In this document: in pieces, positions 16,972-25,981 of the stretch
How the letters are laid out: each line of letters begins with the position of its first letter
How positions within the stretch are numbered: the stretch's first letter is position 1
NCBI GenBank assembly: GCA_028696165.1
Contig: JAQVHQ010000030.1
Coordinates: 1 to 42,830, forward strand
Length of the DNA: 42,830 nt
Direction: 5' to 3'
DNA from: Lachnospiraceae bacterium
Lineage (GTDB): Bacteria > Bacillota > Clostridia > Lachnospirales > Lachnospiraceae
Program-made: the position numbers and the translations under genes
Notes under the pieces: generated by a model
Told to the model about the DNA's origin: nothing
The model's database searches: none
What the model saw: only the letters and a program-made list of their open reading frames with translations

Positions 16972-17471
16972 TCCAAAAATACTTTTCTTGGAAAACGTTG
17001 TTTCAAATCCTTCAGCATCTTATCATCCAGTTCTAAAAGAACCTTCATTCTTTCCTTACCTTCTGAAATAATCATAGCATAAATCTTATGTTCCTGATTA
17101 CGTGAAGAAAAGTCCTGTACTTTGATCCCTGCATTCTGGTTATAAGCATCCAATTGATGGGATTTAACCGGTGCCAGAATCTCCATATTACTTAATTCCA
17201 GGCTGACTGCTTTCTTTCTCTTTGATTTTGAAAAAATACGGTCAATATCCATTGTTCCATTTACATACAAATACTCATATTCCACATCAAATCTTGGGAT
17301 AATAAAATAATCAACAACTGCCAGCACCAATCCCACAGCCAAAAAAATCGGATTAATAACAATTCCTGCCGCAAATGCTACTGCTGTCACAACAATCAAT
17401 CCAATCTTTCCCATCTTATCTGTGGCATTCATCTCTCTTGCCACCAATAACTCTGAATACAAATCACTCAC
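16968..17471 (-). CDS. Small membrane protein of unknown function (DUF6106-like), GTG start
   Basis: A 167-residue protein with two closely spaced hydrophobic segments at about residues 23-62 (IGLIVVTAVAFAAGIVI and AVGLVLAVVDYFIIP), then a soluble domain that begins YEYLYVNGTMDIDRIF and ends LKQRFPRKVFLD. It resembles the DUF6106 group seen in Clostridia, which has no assigned function. I start it at GTG 17471 because AAGGAGG lies seven bases upstream. An ATG 39 bases earlier has no ribosome site and would precede the AAGGAGG. Its end overlaps the guaB promoter, so read-through into guaB is possible. Confidence 0.75.
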   Translation of the reverse strand: MSDLYSELLVAREMNATDKMGKIGLIVVTAVAFAAGIVINPIFLAVGLVLAVVDYFIIPRFDVEYEYLYVNGTMDIDRIFSKSKRKKAVSLELSNMEILAPVKSHQLDAYNQNAGIKVQDFSSRNQEHKIYAMIISEGKERMKVLLELDDKMLKDLKQRFPRKVFLD

Positions 17472-17574
17472 TACTATTCCTCCTTGTGCATGAAAGTAAA
17501 AACTTTCCATGTGTCCATCATCGCATGTTCACTATGCATCATCCTTTTATAATTACAGTTAAGTATATTCTAGC

Positions 17575-17607
17575 ATAAAACAAGGCTAGCGTCTATGACG
17601 CCAGCCT
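17575..17607 (-). terminator. Terminator of groESL
   Basis: An 11-bp stem, AGGCTGGCGTC with GACGCTAGCCT (one G-T wobble), a three-base loop, then TGTTTTAT on the minus strand. It lies 26 bases downstream of the groEL stop. Confidence 0.8.
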
Positions 17608-17632
17608 CAAGTTTTTCTTAAGTTTTTCTAAA

Positions 17633-19258
<1,626 letters not shown>

Positions 19259-19379
19259 TCATCGTCCTCCTAATTGACTATTTTGTCTAAAATCATATTC
19301 TCATATACAAACACAAAACATATTTCTTTCAAAAAATATCTTTCTATTAAAATCAAAAGCCAAACAGCAAAGCTGCCAT

Positions 19380-19664
19380 TTATTTAACAACTGCCAGAAT
19401 ATCACTCTGCTTAACAATGATAAACTCATCATCACCAAGCTTAACATCTGTTCCAGAATACTTAGAATAGATAACCTGATCTCCAACAGCAACTTCCATA
19501 GTCACTTCCTTACCATCAACCATTCCGCCAGGTCCAACAGCAACAACTTCTGCCTGCTGAGGCTTCTCCTGAGCCTGTCCCGGTAATACAATACCTGATT
19601 TAGTCTTCTCTTCAGCTTCCAACTGTTTTAAAACAACTCTGTCTCCTAAAGGTACTAATTTCAT
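19380..19664 (-). CDS. groES: Co-chaperonin GroES (Hsp10)
   Basis: A 94-residue co-chaperonin that caps the GroEL cavity as a heptamer. The sequence begins KLVPLGDRVVLKQLE. It includes the mobile loop EEKTKSGIVLPGQAQEK that contacts GroEL, the roof hairpin VGPGGMVDGKEV and the strand YSKYSGTDVKLGDDEF. Start ATG 19664 follows AGGAGG. It is the first gene of the heat-shock operon. A CIRCE operator and a sigma-A promoter precede it. Confidence 0.97.
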   Translation of the reverse strand: MKLVPLGDRVVLKQLEAEEKTKSGIVLPGQAQEKPQQAEVVAVGPGGMVDGKEVTMEVAVGDQVIYSKYSGTDVKLGDDEFIIVKQSDILAVVK

Positions 19665-19701
19665 ATTATCATTCCTCCTATAATCCGCTTAGTTTGATTT
19701 A

Positions 19702-19728
19702 TTAGCACTCATTTCAGTCGAGTGCTAA
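19702..19728 (-). promoter_or_regulatory. CIRCE operator (HrcA binding site)
   Basis: A perfect match to the CIRCE consensus, TTAGCACTC-N9-GAGTGCTAA, in the groES leader 38 bases before the start codon. HrcA represses groESL here until heat shock titrates GroEL. Confidence 0.95.
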
Positions 19729-19739
19729 CCGATAACGTT

Positions 19740-19768
19740 ATATTAGTTAAAATAGGAAAAATAAGCAA
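19740..19768 (-). promoter_or_regulatory. Probable sigma-A promoter of groESL
   Basis: On the minus strand TTGCTT (19763-19768), 17 bases, then TAATAT (19740-19745), directly upstream of CIRCE, so HrcA would overlap the start of transcription. Confidence 0.6.
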
Positions 19769-19932
19769 ATTCATGAATTCCCTTTTAAGCAAATATATTA
19801 TCACAATTTCTAACTTATGCTCTTATTTCCTCTCATTTTCTCACTTTTCATATTTCCTAATATTTTATACTTTCTTTATAAATAGTCAGACCACTGCAAA
19901 ACATCTTCTCCTTATCGCAAAATACCTTCTAT

Positions 19933-19992
19933 ACTATATGCCACTCCATCCCACTATATGCCTTCTCACTACATGCTTTCTCACTATATGCC
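19933..19992 (-). repeat. Four copies of a GGCATATAGT motif upstream of groES
   Basis: On the plus strand ACTATATGCC occurs at 19933, 19953 and 19983, and the variant ACTACATGCT at 19968. All have the same orientation, with starts 15 to 20 bases apart. The surrounding 19770-20140 is AT-rich and shows no convincing gene; a GGGTAAGA/TCTTACCC dyad lies at 20009-20042. The same motif appears in the element at 40022-40254. Confidence 0.5.
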
Positions 19993-20143
19993 ACTAGTGA
20001 CTCCTTACGGGTAAGATTCTTTACATACAGCCTATTCTTACCCATTATCATTATGACAAGACGCAAGGGTAACATTCTGAGCTTATGCTATTCTTATTGC
20101 AGGTATTGCTCGCTCTTCCATATTAAATTTACATATGTATAGA

Positions 20144-20176
20144 AAAAGAGTATGCTTTCATTTGGCATACTCTTTT
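20144..20176. terminator. Bidirectional terminator after the Rpn pseudogene
   Basis: A 12-bp stem AAAAGAGTATGC/GCATACTCTTTT with a 9-base loop; the T-rich arm can serve either strand. Confidence 0.75.
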
Positions 20177-20180
20177 AGAT

Positions 20181-20232
20181 GGTTTACTTAATGGGTTTAC
20201 TTAATGGGTTTACTTAATGGGTTTACTTGATA
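20181..20232. repeat. 13-bp tandem repeat at the end of the Rpn pseudogene
   Basis: GGTTTACTTAATG is repeated three times exactly (20181-20219), followed by a fourth, diverged copy GGTTTACTTGATA (20220-20232) that includes the stop codon of the reading frame. It looks like slippage expansion after the gene lost constraint. Confidence 0.85.
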
Positions 20233-20929
20233 TTTTCTCCTAATTGATGAATCTCTTCTTTTGACAGCCCAGTGCACTCCTGTATCAAATCTATGGAAAG
20301 CCCCTTCTTTAACATATTATAAGCTGCGGTCTGTAAACCTTCTTCCAATCCTTCCTGCCTTGAGTCCCGTCTCTCCATCTCCATATGTTTCTTTTCATTA
20401 TACTCCGTAAGGATCAAATCTCTCACCTCATTACGATTTTTCTGAAGGAATTCTGCCAGTATGTCGTGTTCGATACAGTATTCTGCTGCCGCGTCCACTG
20501 CTTTTTCCGCTGCATACCCCAGCTTCTTATAATATCGAACCTTTTCCACAAAGACCGAATAGCCTTCCAACTGTTTACATTGCGCCATCAATTCCTGGTT
20601 ATGACCAAGATTGATATTCAACATGACAGCAGTAAACTCCATACATCCGTCCAGATTCTCAAATGCATCCGATAGTCGCATCTCCATCCTGTCCGGCCGT
20701 TCCATTATAGAACACGATATACTTTGGAGTCGGAATGATTTACTGCATTATACAACTTCAGAAGTTCTTTCTTCTCCTGGAAAAGCCGGATAAACAACCT
20801 GTCCTTATATTTCTTATTCGTCCGGAACTTTCGGAAGAATCTTCTCAGACCATACATTCTGATTGTAGTTTCCCCATTCTCATAGATAACCTTAATTACT
20901 TGTCTCTGCTTCATGTTATGTACCTCCAT
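20223..20929 (-). pseudogene. Rpn family (PD-(D/E)XK) recombination-promoting nuclease, decayed
   Basis: Two pieces of one gene lie end to end. The first (20705-20929) gives the N-terminal part with RLFQEKKELLKLYNAVN, the usual opening of Rpn or putative-transposase nucleases. The second (20223-20705) gives the C-terminal helical part, beginning PDRMEMRLSDAFENLDG and ending with EEIHQLGENIK. In a third frame YIVFYNGT is readable around 20710-20730, the strand that normally precedes the second piece. The central part, where the catalytic D and E-x-K residues lie, is missing and the frame is shifted, so an internal deletion plus a frameshift have killed the gene. An intact member would be about 300 residues. 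Confidence 0.75.
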
Positions 20930-21164
20930 TATAATTCATAGACGAAACAAAGACAATAGACACGGAAAATTATTCGAGACTATTCAAATTTTTAGAGCAG
21001 GAATAATATACATTCTGTAATCAATGCAATTGCTTCTCAAAAAAAGGGATTCTTGGCGATATGCCACGACTCAGGACGAACGTCCTACACACAGAATAAC
21101 AGATACCACCCCATAATACCAATTAAAACTTTATAAAAAACATAAAATTTCTTATTCTTTTACC

Positions 21165-21675
21165 TTACCTCCCACCACAAGCCCCGTGCCCCGCACGAGC
21201 CCTCACTGCCAATCCTGCCTCTGCCACAACCTTCTGCCTTCAAGATGCCAAAAAGGAACTCTCCACCTTACCACTTCAGCATCCCCGCTCCCAACCTTCC
21301 ATCAACACCCAGTTTTTTCATCCATGCCATTTGCCCTCAGCCCTCCGGAATGGTTTTCGCCTCTCCCCCAGGCATGCAAGGTGTACTTTCCTTTGATATG
21401 GCAGGAGCTGATAACCCTCTTGGCGCGCAGAGACTGTAGAAGGCAGGGCAAATGGTGTTTACCAAACACCATTTGAAGGCATCCTGAAGCGGGTATGCAT
21501 CAGCATACCTGCTGAATATGCCTGATCCCGGTCTTCTACAGTCTCTGTACGCCTAGAGGGTTACAGTCGAACTGCCCCTATCAAAGAAAAGTACGCCTTA
21601 CATGCCTGGGGGGAGAGGCGAAAACCATCCCGAGGGCTGAGGGCAAATGGCATGGATGAAAAAACGTCCCCCTTC
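21165..21675 (-). ncRNA. Large structured element 2, candidate noncoding RNA related to element 1
   Basis: Read on the minus strand, downstream of codY. Parts in order: the 5' box GAAGGGGGACGTT (21663-21675); outer helix 21579-21665 with 21312-21398, 87 bp with few mismatches, three of which become G-U pairs on the minus transcript and one on the plus; an internal loop with TTCG on one side and CAGCT on the other; helix 2, 21533-21562 with 21413-21442, with an A-A mismatch at the same place as in element 1; hairpin A, closed by GGCAT/ATGCC, with the stem GGTATGC, loop TGAT and stem GCATACC (21492-21509); hairpin B, 21449-21475, a 12-bp stem with a GGT loop; the 3' box AACTGGG (21308-21314); and hairpin C, CGTGC-GGG-GCACG (21185-21197), followed by CACGGGGCTTGTGG. 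Loops and junctions match element 1 while most stem sequences do not. The further 3' side has a palindrome AGGACG-AA-CGTCCT (21073-21086). Known family not recognised. Confidence 0.6.
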
Positions 21676-21748
21676 ACAAAAAATGACACATCACCCAAAA
21701 GCAATGTGCCATCTCATATTCTTCAACCTTTATCAAGCCTTCATAATC

Positions 21749-22531
21749 CTACTTACTTCTCTTCTTCTTAATCTCATCCAGCTCATCAAAAATAACTTCA
21801 TTCAGCACCTTAATATAAGTCCCCTTCATTCCTGAAGATCTTGACTCAATAACACCGGCACTCTCAAACTTCCTAAGAGCATTCACAATAACCGACCTGG
21901 TAATCCCAACCCGATCCGCAATCTTGCTGGCAACCAGAATTCCTTCATCGCCATCCAATTCATCAAAAATATGAATAATAGCTTCCAACTCCGAAAAAGA
22001 CAAAGTACTAAATGCAGATTTCACAACCTGAATCTTGCGGCTCTCCTCAGCATTCTCTTCATCCACAGAACGCATCATCTCAAGACCAACTACCGTAGTA
22101 CCATATTCACTGACAATAATATCTTCAATATCATACTGCGAACTGCTGCGGTACATAAAAACAGTACCTAATCGTTCTCCAGCAATATCAATAGGATTGA
22201 TAATCGCACGATATTGCTTTATATCATCTCCCAAAAATCCCAAAGTCTGCAGATTAACATTCTCCTTGGTTGACAAAACGCTCAAAAATCGGTCATTAAG
22301 CAGGTTATCAATGTATTCTCCTACATTACCAGAAATTAACTCCTGAATCGGCTCAACTCCTGTGCATGATCCAGTGCCCAATATCTTACCTTTTTTACTC
22401 AAAACCAAAATATTGGACGCTAATGTCTCTACCATCACTTGACAGATATCATTAAAAACGACCTTTGTAGTATTATTGTTGTGTAAAAGCTTGTTAATCT
22501 TCCTGGTTTTATCTAACAACTGTACACTCAT
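21749..22531 (-). CDS. codY: GTP-sensing global repressor CodY
   Basis: A 260-residue regulator that binds GTP and branched-chain amino acids and represses many nitrogen, transport and virulence genes when nutrients are plentiful. The N-terminal GAF domain begins VQLLDKTRKINKLLHN. The C-terminal winged helix contains SKIADRVGITRSVIVNALRK, the recognition helix, and ESRSSGMKGTYIKVLN. Start ATG 22531 is chosen over a frame extension of eight codons because it gives the family's usual MSVQLLDKTR opening. It lies downstream of topA and dprA as in many Firmicutes. Coding-strand composition is unusually G- and T-rich toward the 3' end, next to element 2. Confidence 0.95.
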   Translation of the reverse strand: MSVQLLDKTRKINKLLHNNNTTKVVFNDICQVMVETLASNILVLSKKGKILGTGSCTGVEPIQELISGNVGEYIDNLLNDRFLSVLSTKENVNLQTLGFLGDDIKQYRAIINPIDIAGERLGTVFMYRSSSQYDIEDIIVSEYGTTVVGLEMMRSVDEENAEESRKIQVVKSAFSTLSFSELEAIIHIFDELDGDEGILVASKIADRVGITRSVIVNALRKFESAGVIESRSSGMKGTYIKVLNEVIFDELDEIKKKRSK

Positions 22532-22754
22532 GATCTGGGCTCCCTTCCATAACAAATCTAAAATCTTTATTCATTTTACCATGAATTACAGGTTTTTTCA
22601 ATGTTAATTATGACAGTTTCTTGTCTATTCCTGTAATATTCTGAATAATACCTGATTTATTCACTATATATACTTTATTTTGAACAATATATTTGTTAAA
22701 TATTATTAAGACAGTTCCCGGAGTTGCTTTTTCCACTTAAAAATGCTTGGCAAC

Positions 22755-22815
22755 TTAAAAATTCCGGGGAGAGATAACCATAGAATAATCATTCAATAGC
22801 TATCTCTCCCCGGAA
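22755..22815 (-). terminator. Terminator of topA
   Basis: A perfect 15-bp stem TTCCGGGGAGAGATA/TATCTCTCCCCGGAA with a 24-base loop, then TTTTTAAG on the minus strand, 28 bases past the topA stop. The remaining gap to codY (22556-22754) is AT-rich and presumably holds the codY promoter, which I could not define. Confidence 0.85.
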
Positions 22816-22843
22816 CCTGTCAAAGTTTTATCTTTCTATTCCA

Positions 22844-24919
22844 TTAATCTTCATCTTTACTCTTTACTTTCACAAATCCGCACTGTTCATTAGCGCAGAC
22901 AAGCTTATTGCCCTTTTCCAGCATATAACCGCCACACTCCGGGCATGTTTCCTTCGATGGTTTCTGCCAGCTCATGAAATCGCATTCCGGATTATCCTCA
23001 CACCCAAAGTACTTACGTCCCTTTTTCGTGCGCTTTAACACAATTTCTTTTCCACATTTCGGGCAGGCAACACCTATCTTTTCATAATAAGGCTTGGTGT
23101 TTCGACAGTCCGGGAATCCCGGGCAGGCTAAGAATCTGCCGTGTGGACCATATTTTATAACCATGTTGCGGCCGCATTCTTCACAGATTACATCTGTAAC
23201 CTCATCATGAATCTCTACTTTTTCTAAAGCCTCTTCGGCATCTTTCACCGCCTCATCCAAATCCGGATAGAAATTGCGGATTACAGTTTTCCATTTGACA
23301 CTTCCATCGCCTACTTTATCAAGCAGATCTTCCAGATTCGCAGTAAAGTTCACATCCACGATACTAGGGAATGCCTGTTTCATAATCGTATTTACGATCT
23401 CACCTAATTCAGTAATATATAAGTTCTTATTTTCCTTCGCCACATAGCGTCTGGCGATAATTGTAGTGATAGTTGGTGCATAGGTACTTGGACGTCCAAT
23501 ACCGAGTTCTTCCAATGTCTTTACCAATGATGCTTCCGTATAGTGCGCTGGAGGCTGGGTAAAATGCTGTGCACTCTCAAACTCTTCAAATTTTAATTTA
23601 GTATCTTCCTGAATACTTCCCAACAGGCGATTAGCTTCTTCCTTATCTTCTTCCTGAGAATATACAGATAAAAATCCCTGGAATTTAACTTTTGAAGCTG
23701 CAACCGTAAAGTAATACTCTCCACCTTTAATCTTTACAGAGGTAGTCTCATATACCGCAGAAGTCATCTGACTTGCCACGAAACGCTTCCATATAAGCTG
23801 ATACAGACGGAACTGGTCACGACTTAAGGATTCCTTGATTAAAGCTGGCAGACGGGTTACATCCGTAGGACGGATAGCTTCATGAGCATCCTGTACCTTG
23901 CCAGAGTTCTTCTTCTCCCCTTTATGTCCTGCCGCATACTCACTTCCATACTGCTCGCTGATATAATTCTGTGCCGCCTGAGTTGCCTCTTCTGATATTC
24001 TGGTAGAATCTGTACGCAGATAAGAAATCACACCCACTGTACCATTACCTTTGATATCAATACCTTCATATAACTGCTGTGCAATACGCATAGTTTTTTG
24101 TGTGGAAAAGTTTAACACCTTAGCAGCCTCCTGCTGTAGTGTACTGGTGGTAAATGGCGTAGGCGCCTTCTTCACACGTTCTCCACGCTTTATCTCCGCT
24201 ACCGAAAATTCTGCATCTTTTAGCTGTTCTAATATTTTGTCCATCTCTTCCTTAGAATTAATGGCTGTTTTTTTCTTCTCACTGCCATAGAACTTCGCAG
24301 TCAGAGGTTTCTTCTCTCCAGGAATGGAAAGCAATACATCTAAGGACCAGTATTCCTCCGGGATAAATGCATTGATTTCATCTTCTCTGTCTCCAATAAT
24401 ACGAAGCGCCACCGACTGTACACGGCCGGCACTTAAGCCTCTCTTTACCTTTGCCCACAACAGCGGACTGATTTTATATCCCACCATACGGTCTAAGATA
24501 CGTCTTGCCTGCTGCGCATCCACGAGATCCATATCAATAGTTCTAGGCTCTTTTAAAGATGCCTTTACTGCTGTCTTTGTAATTTCATTAAATGAGATAC
24601 GATAAATCTTATCCTCATCCAACTTCAACGCCTTAGATAAATGCCAGGAGATTGCCTCTCCCTCGCGGTCAGGGTCAGTTGCCAGAAATACTTTATCTGC
24701 CTTCTTTGCAGATTTACGAAGTCCGGCTAACAATTCTCCTTTTCCTCGAATAGTTATATATTTAGGTTCAAAATCATGTTCCGTATCAATTCCCAACTGA
24801 CTTTTCGGCAAATCCCGCACATGTCCGTTGGATGCTGCTACTTCATAGTTCGAACCAAGAAATTTCTTAATTGTCTTTACTTTTGCAGGTGATTCCACGA
24901 TCACAAAATACTTAGCCAC
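22844..24919 (-). CDS. topA: DNA topoisomerase I (type IA)
   Basis: A 691-residue enzyme that relaxes negative supercoils. The TOPRIM domain opens the protein (MAKYFVIVESPAKVKTIKKF) with the metal-binding DxDxE set in ATDPDREGEAISWH. The catalytic tyrosine is in VISYLRTDSTRIS, near residue 300. The C-terminus has three four-cysteine zinc fingers, beginning CEECGRNMVIKYGPHG, CPKCGKEIVLKRTKKG and CPECGGYMLEKGNK. Start ATG 24919 follows AGGAGG. The gene follows dprA by nine bases, so they are co-transcribed. Complete. Confidence 0.96.
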   Translation of the reverse strand: MAKYFVIVESPAKVKTIKKFLGSNYEVAASNGHVRDLPKSQLGIDTEHDFEPKYITIRGKGELLAGLRKSAKKADKVFLATDPDREGEAISWHLSKALKLDEDKIYRISFNEITKTAVKASLKEPRTIDMDLVDAQQARRILDRMVGYKISPLLWAKVKRGLSAGRVQSVALRIIGDREDEINAFIPEEYWSLDVLLSIPGEKKPLTAKFYGSEKKKTAINSKEEMDKILEQLKDAEFSVAEIKRGERVKKAPTPFTTSTLQQEAAKVLNFSTQKTMRIAQQLYEGIDIKGNGTVGVISYLRTDSTRISEEATQAAQNYISEQYGSEYAAGHKGEKKNSGKVQDAHEAIRPTDVTRLPALIKESLSRDQFRLYQLIWKRFVASQMTSAVYETTSVKIKGGEYYFTVAASKVKFQGFLSVYSQEEDKEEANRLLGSIQEDTKLKFEEFESAQHFTQPPAHYTEASLVKTLEELGIGRPSTYAPTITTIIARRYVAKENKNLYITELGEIVNTIMKQAFPSIVDVNFTANLEDLLDKVGDGSVKWKTVIRNFYPDLDEAVKDAEEALEKVEIHDEVTDVICEECGRNMVIKYGPHGRFLACPGFPDCRNTKPYYEKIGVACPKCGKEIVLKRTKKGRKYFGCEDNPECDFMSWQKPSKETCPECGGYMLEKGNKLVCANEQCGFVKVKSKDED

Positions 24920-24928
24920 ATCTTCCTC

Positions 24929-25906
24929 CTAGAAATTATCAAAACCAATATTTCGTCTTGCATAATAATTTTTTGTAGTTTCCTCAACCAGATCCAGAAA
25001 TTGCAATTCCAGCAAAATTCCAGACAATTCCTGCAAATCAAAAGGAACTTTTCCCAGAATTGTCTCCATGTTTTGAGGTTGTAAATCTAGACAACTATAC
25101 ACCAATTCCAAATTTGTTGCAAGTCCCAACTTTGAATTTCGTTCTTTATATCGTTTTTTATTTTGTTGTTTTTCTGTATCTATATGCAGTTCTTCCAAAA
25201 TTAATTCCGGCTTATATGCAATTCCTGCACCCTGCGCAATTAGACGGTGACACCCCTCGCTTAAAGGGTCATGAACTCTTCCTGGAACTGCATAAACTGT
25301 CCTTCCCTGTTCCAGCGCAAAATCCACAGTGATTAAAGAGCCGCTTTTTTCTTTTGCTTCCACCACTAAAATGATATCTGCCAGTCCACTGATTATCCGA
25401 TTTCTCTGTGGAAAATTGGCGGCCAGGGGCGGCATACCTGCAGAAAATTCTGATATAATTCCACCATTTTGCGGAATGCTTCTATATAAATGTACGTTGT
25501 CTTTGGGATAACACCTGTCCACCCCACATCCAAGCACAGCATAGGTTTTCCCTCCAGCTTCCAGTGCTCCCTCATGTGCCGCACCGTCAATACCAAGTGC
25601 CATGCCACTGATTATCTGTACCCCCGCCTTAGTTAATGCATATGCGAACTCCTTTGCCACATTTTTTCCATAGTTGCTGCACAGTCTTGCACCGACAATT
25701 GCTACGGATGGACGCTCCTCTTTTGGAAGACTGCCTTTCCAGTAAAGCTGGGCAGGTGGATCCAGCAGATTCTGCAGTTTTGGCGGATAATTAGTTTCAA
25801 ATCGCGTAACTGTGTGAATTTCATTCTGCATACAATTATTTAAATCATCCATTTTGCTATTTTGATATTTTCTTTTATTGTTATCTATAATCCCTTTATT
25901 TTCCAT
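24929..25906 (-). CDS. dprA: DNA-processing protein DprA, lacking the usual N-terminal domain
   Basis: A 325-residue single-strand DNA binding protein that loads RecA during transformation. The Rossmann-like core is complete: VAIVGARLCSNYGKNVA, SGMALGIDGAAHEGAL, AVLGCGVDRCYPKDN, FPQRNRIISGLAD and KSGSLITVDFALEQGR. A winged-helix-like C-terminal region follows (about residues 255-320). The core begins only about 45 residues in, after ITRFE-type sequence (VTRFETNYPPKLQNL), whereas typical proteins carry another 60-70 residues of helical SAM-like domain first. The start ATG at 25906 has AAGGAG about 12 bases upstream, which is rather far. The preceding 75 bases do not encode the missing domain in an open frame. 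Confidence 0.9.
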   Translation of the reverse strand: MENKGIIDNNKRKYQNSKMDDLNNCMQNEIHTVTRFETNYPPKLQNLLDPPAQLYWKGSLPKEERPSVAIVGARLCSNYGKNVAKEFAYALTKAGVQIISGMALGIDGAAHEGALEAGGKTYAVLGCGVDRCYPKDNVHLYRSIPQNGGIISEFSAGMPPLAANFPQRNRIISGLADIILVVEAKEKSGSLITVDFALEQGRTVYAVPGRVHDPLSEGCHRLIAQGAGIAYKPELILEELHIDTEKQQNKKRYKERNSKLGLATNLELVYSCLDLQPQNMETILGKVPFDLQELSGILLELQFLDLVEETTKNYYARRNIGFDNF

Positions 25907-25981
25907 GGAAATTCTTCACTCCTTATTTGCACTTCTTTTTATATATTTTATTGATTTCATTGGCACAATTCACTTTATCCC

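Noticed and set aside
19933-19992. CRISPR array
   Set aside because: Repeats are only about 10 bases with 5-10 base gaps and no cas gene is near.
19722-19997. 91-residue open frame upstream of groES
   Set aside because: It overlaps CIRCE and the groES promoter, has no ribosome site, and consists of low-complexity AT-rich codons.
21186-21476. Proline- and serine-rich open frames over element 2
   Set aside because: They lie in skewed, C-rich noncoding sequence with no ribosome site, and the hairpin structure explains the sequence better.
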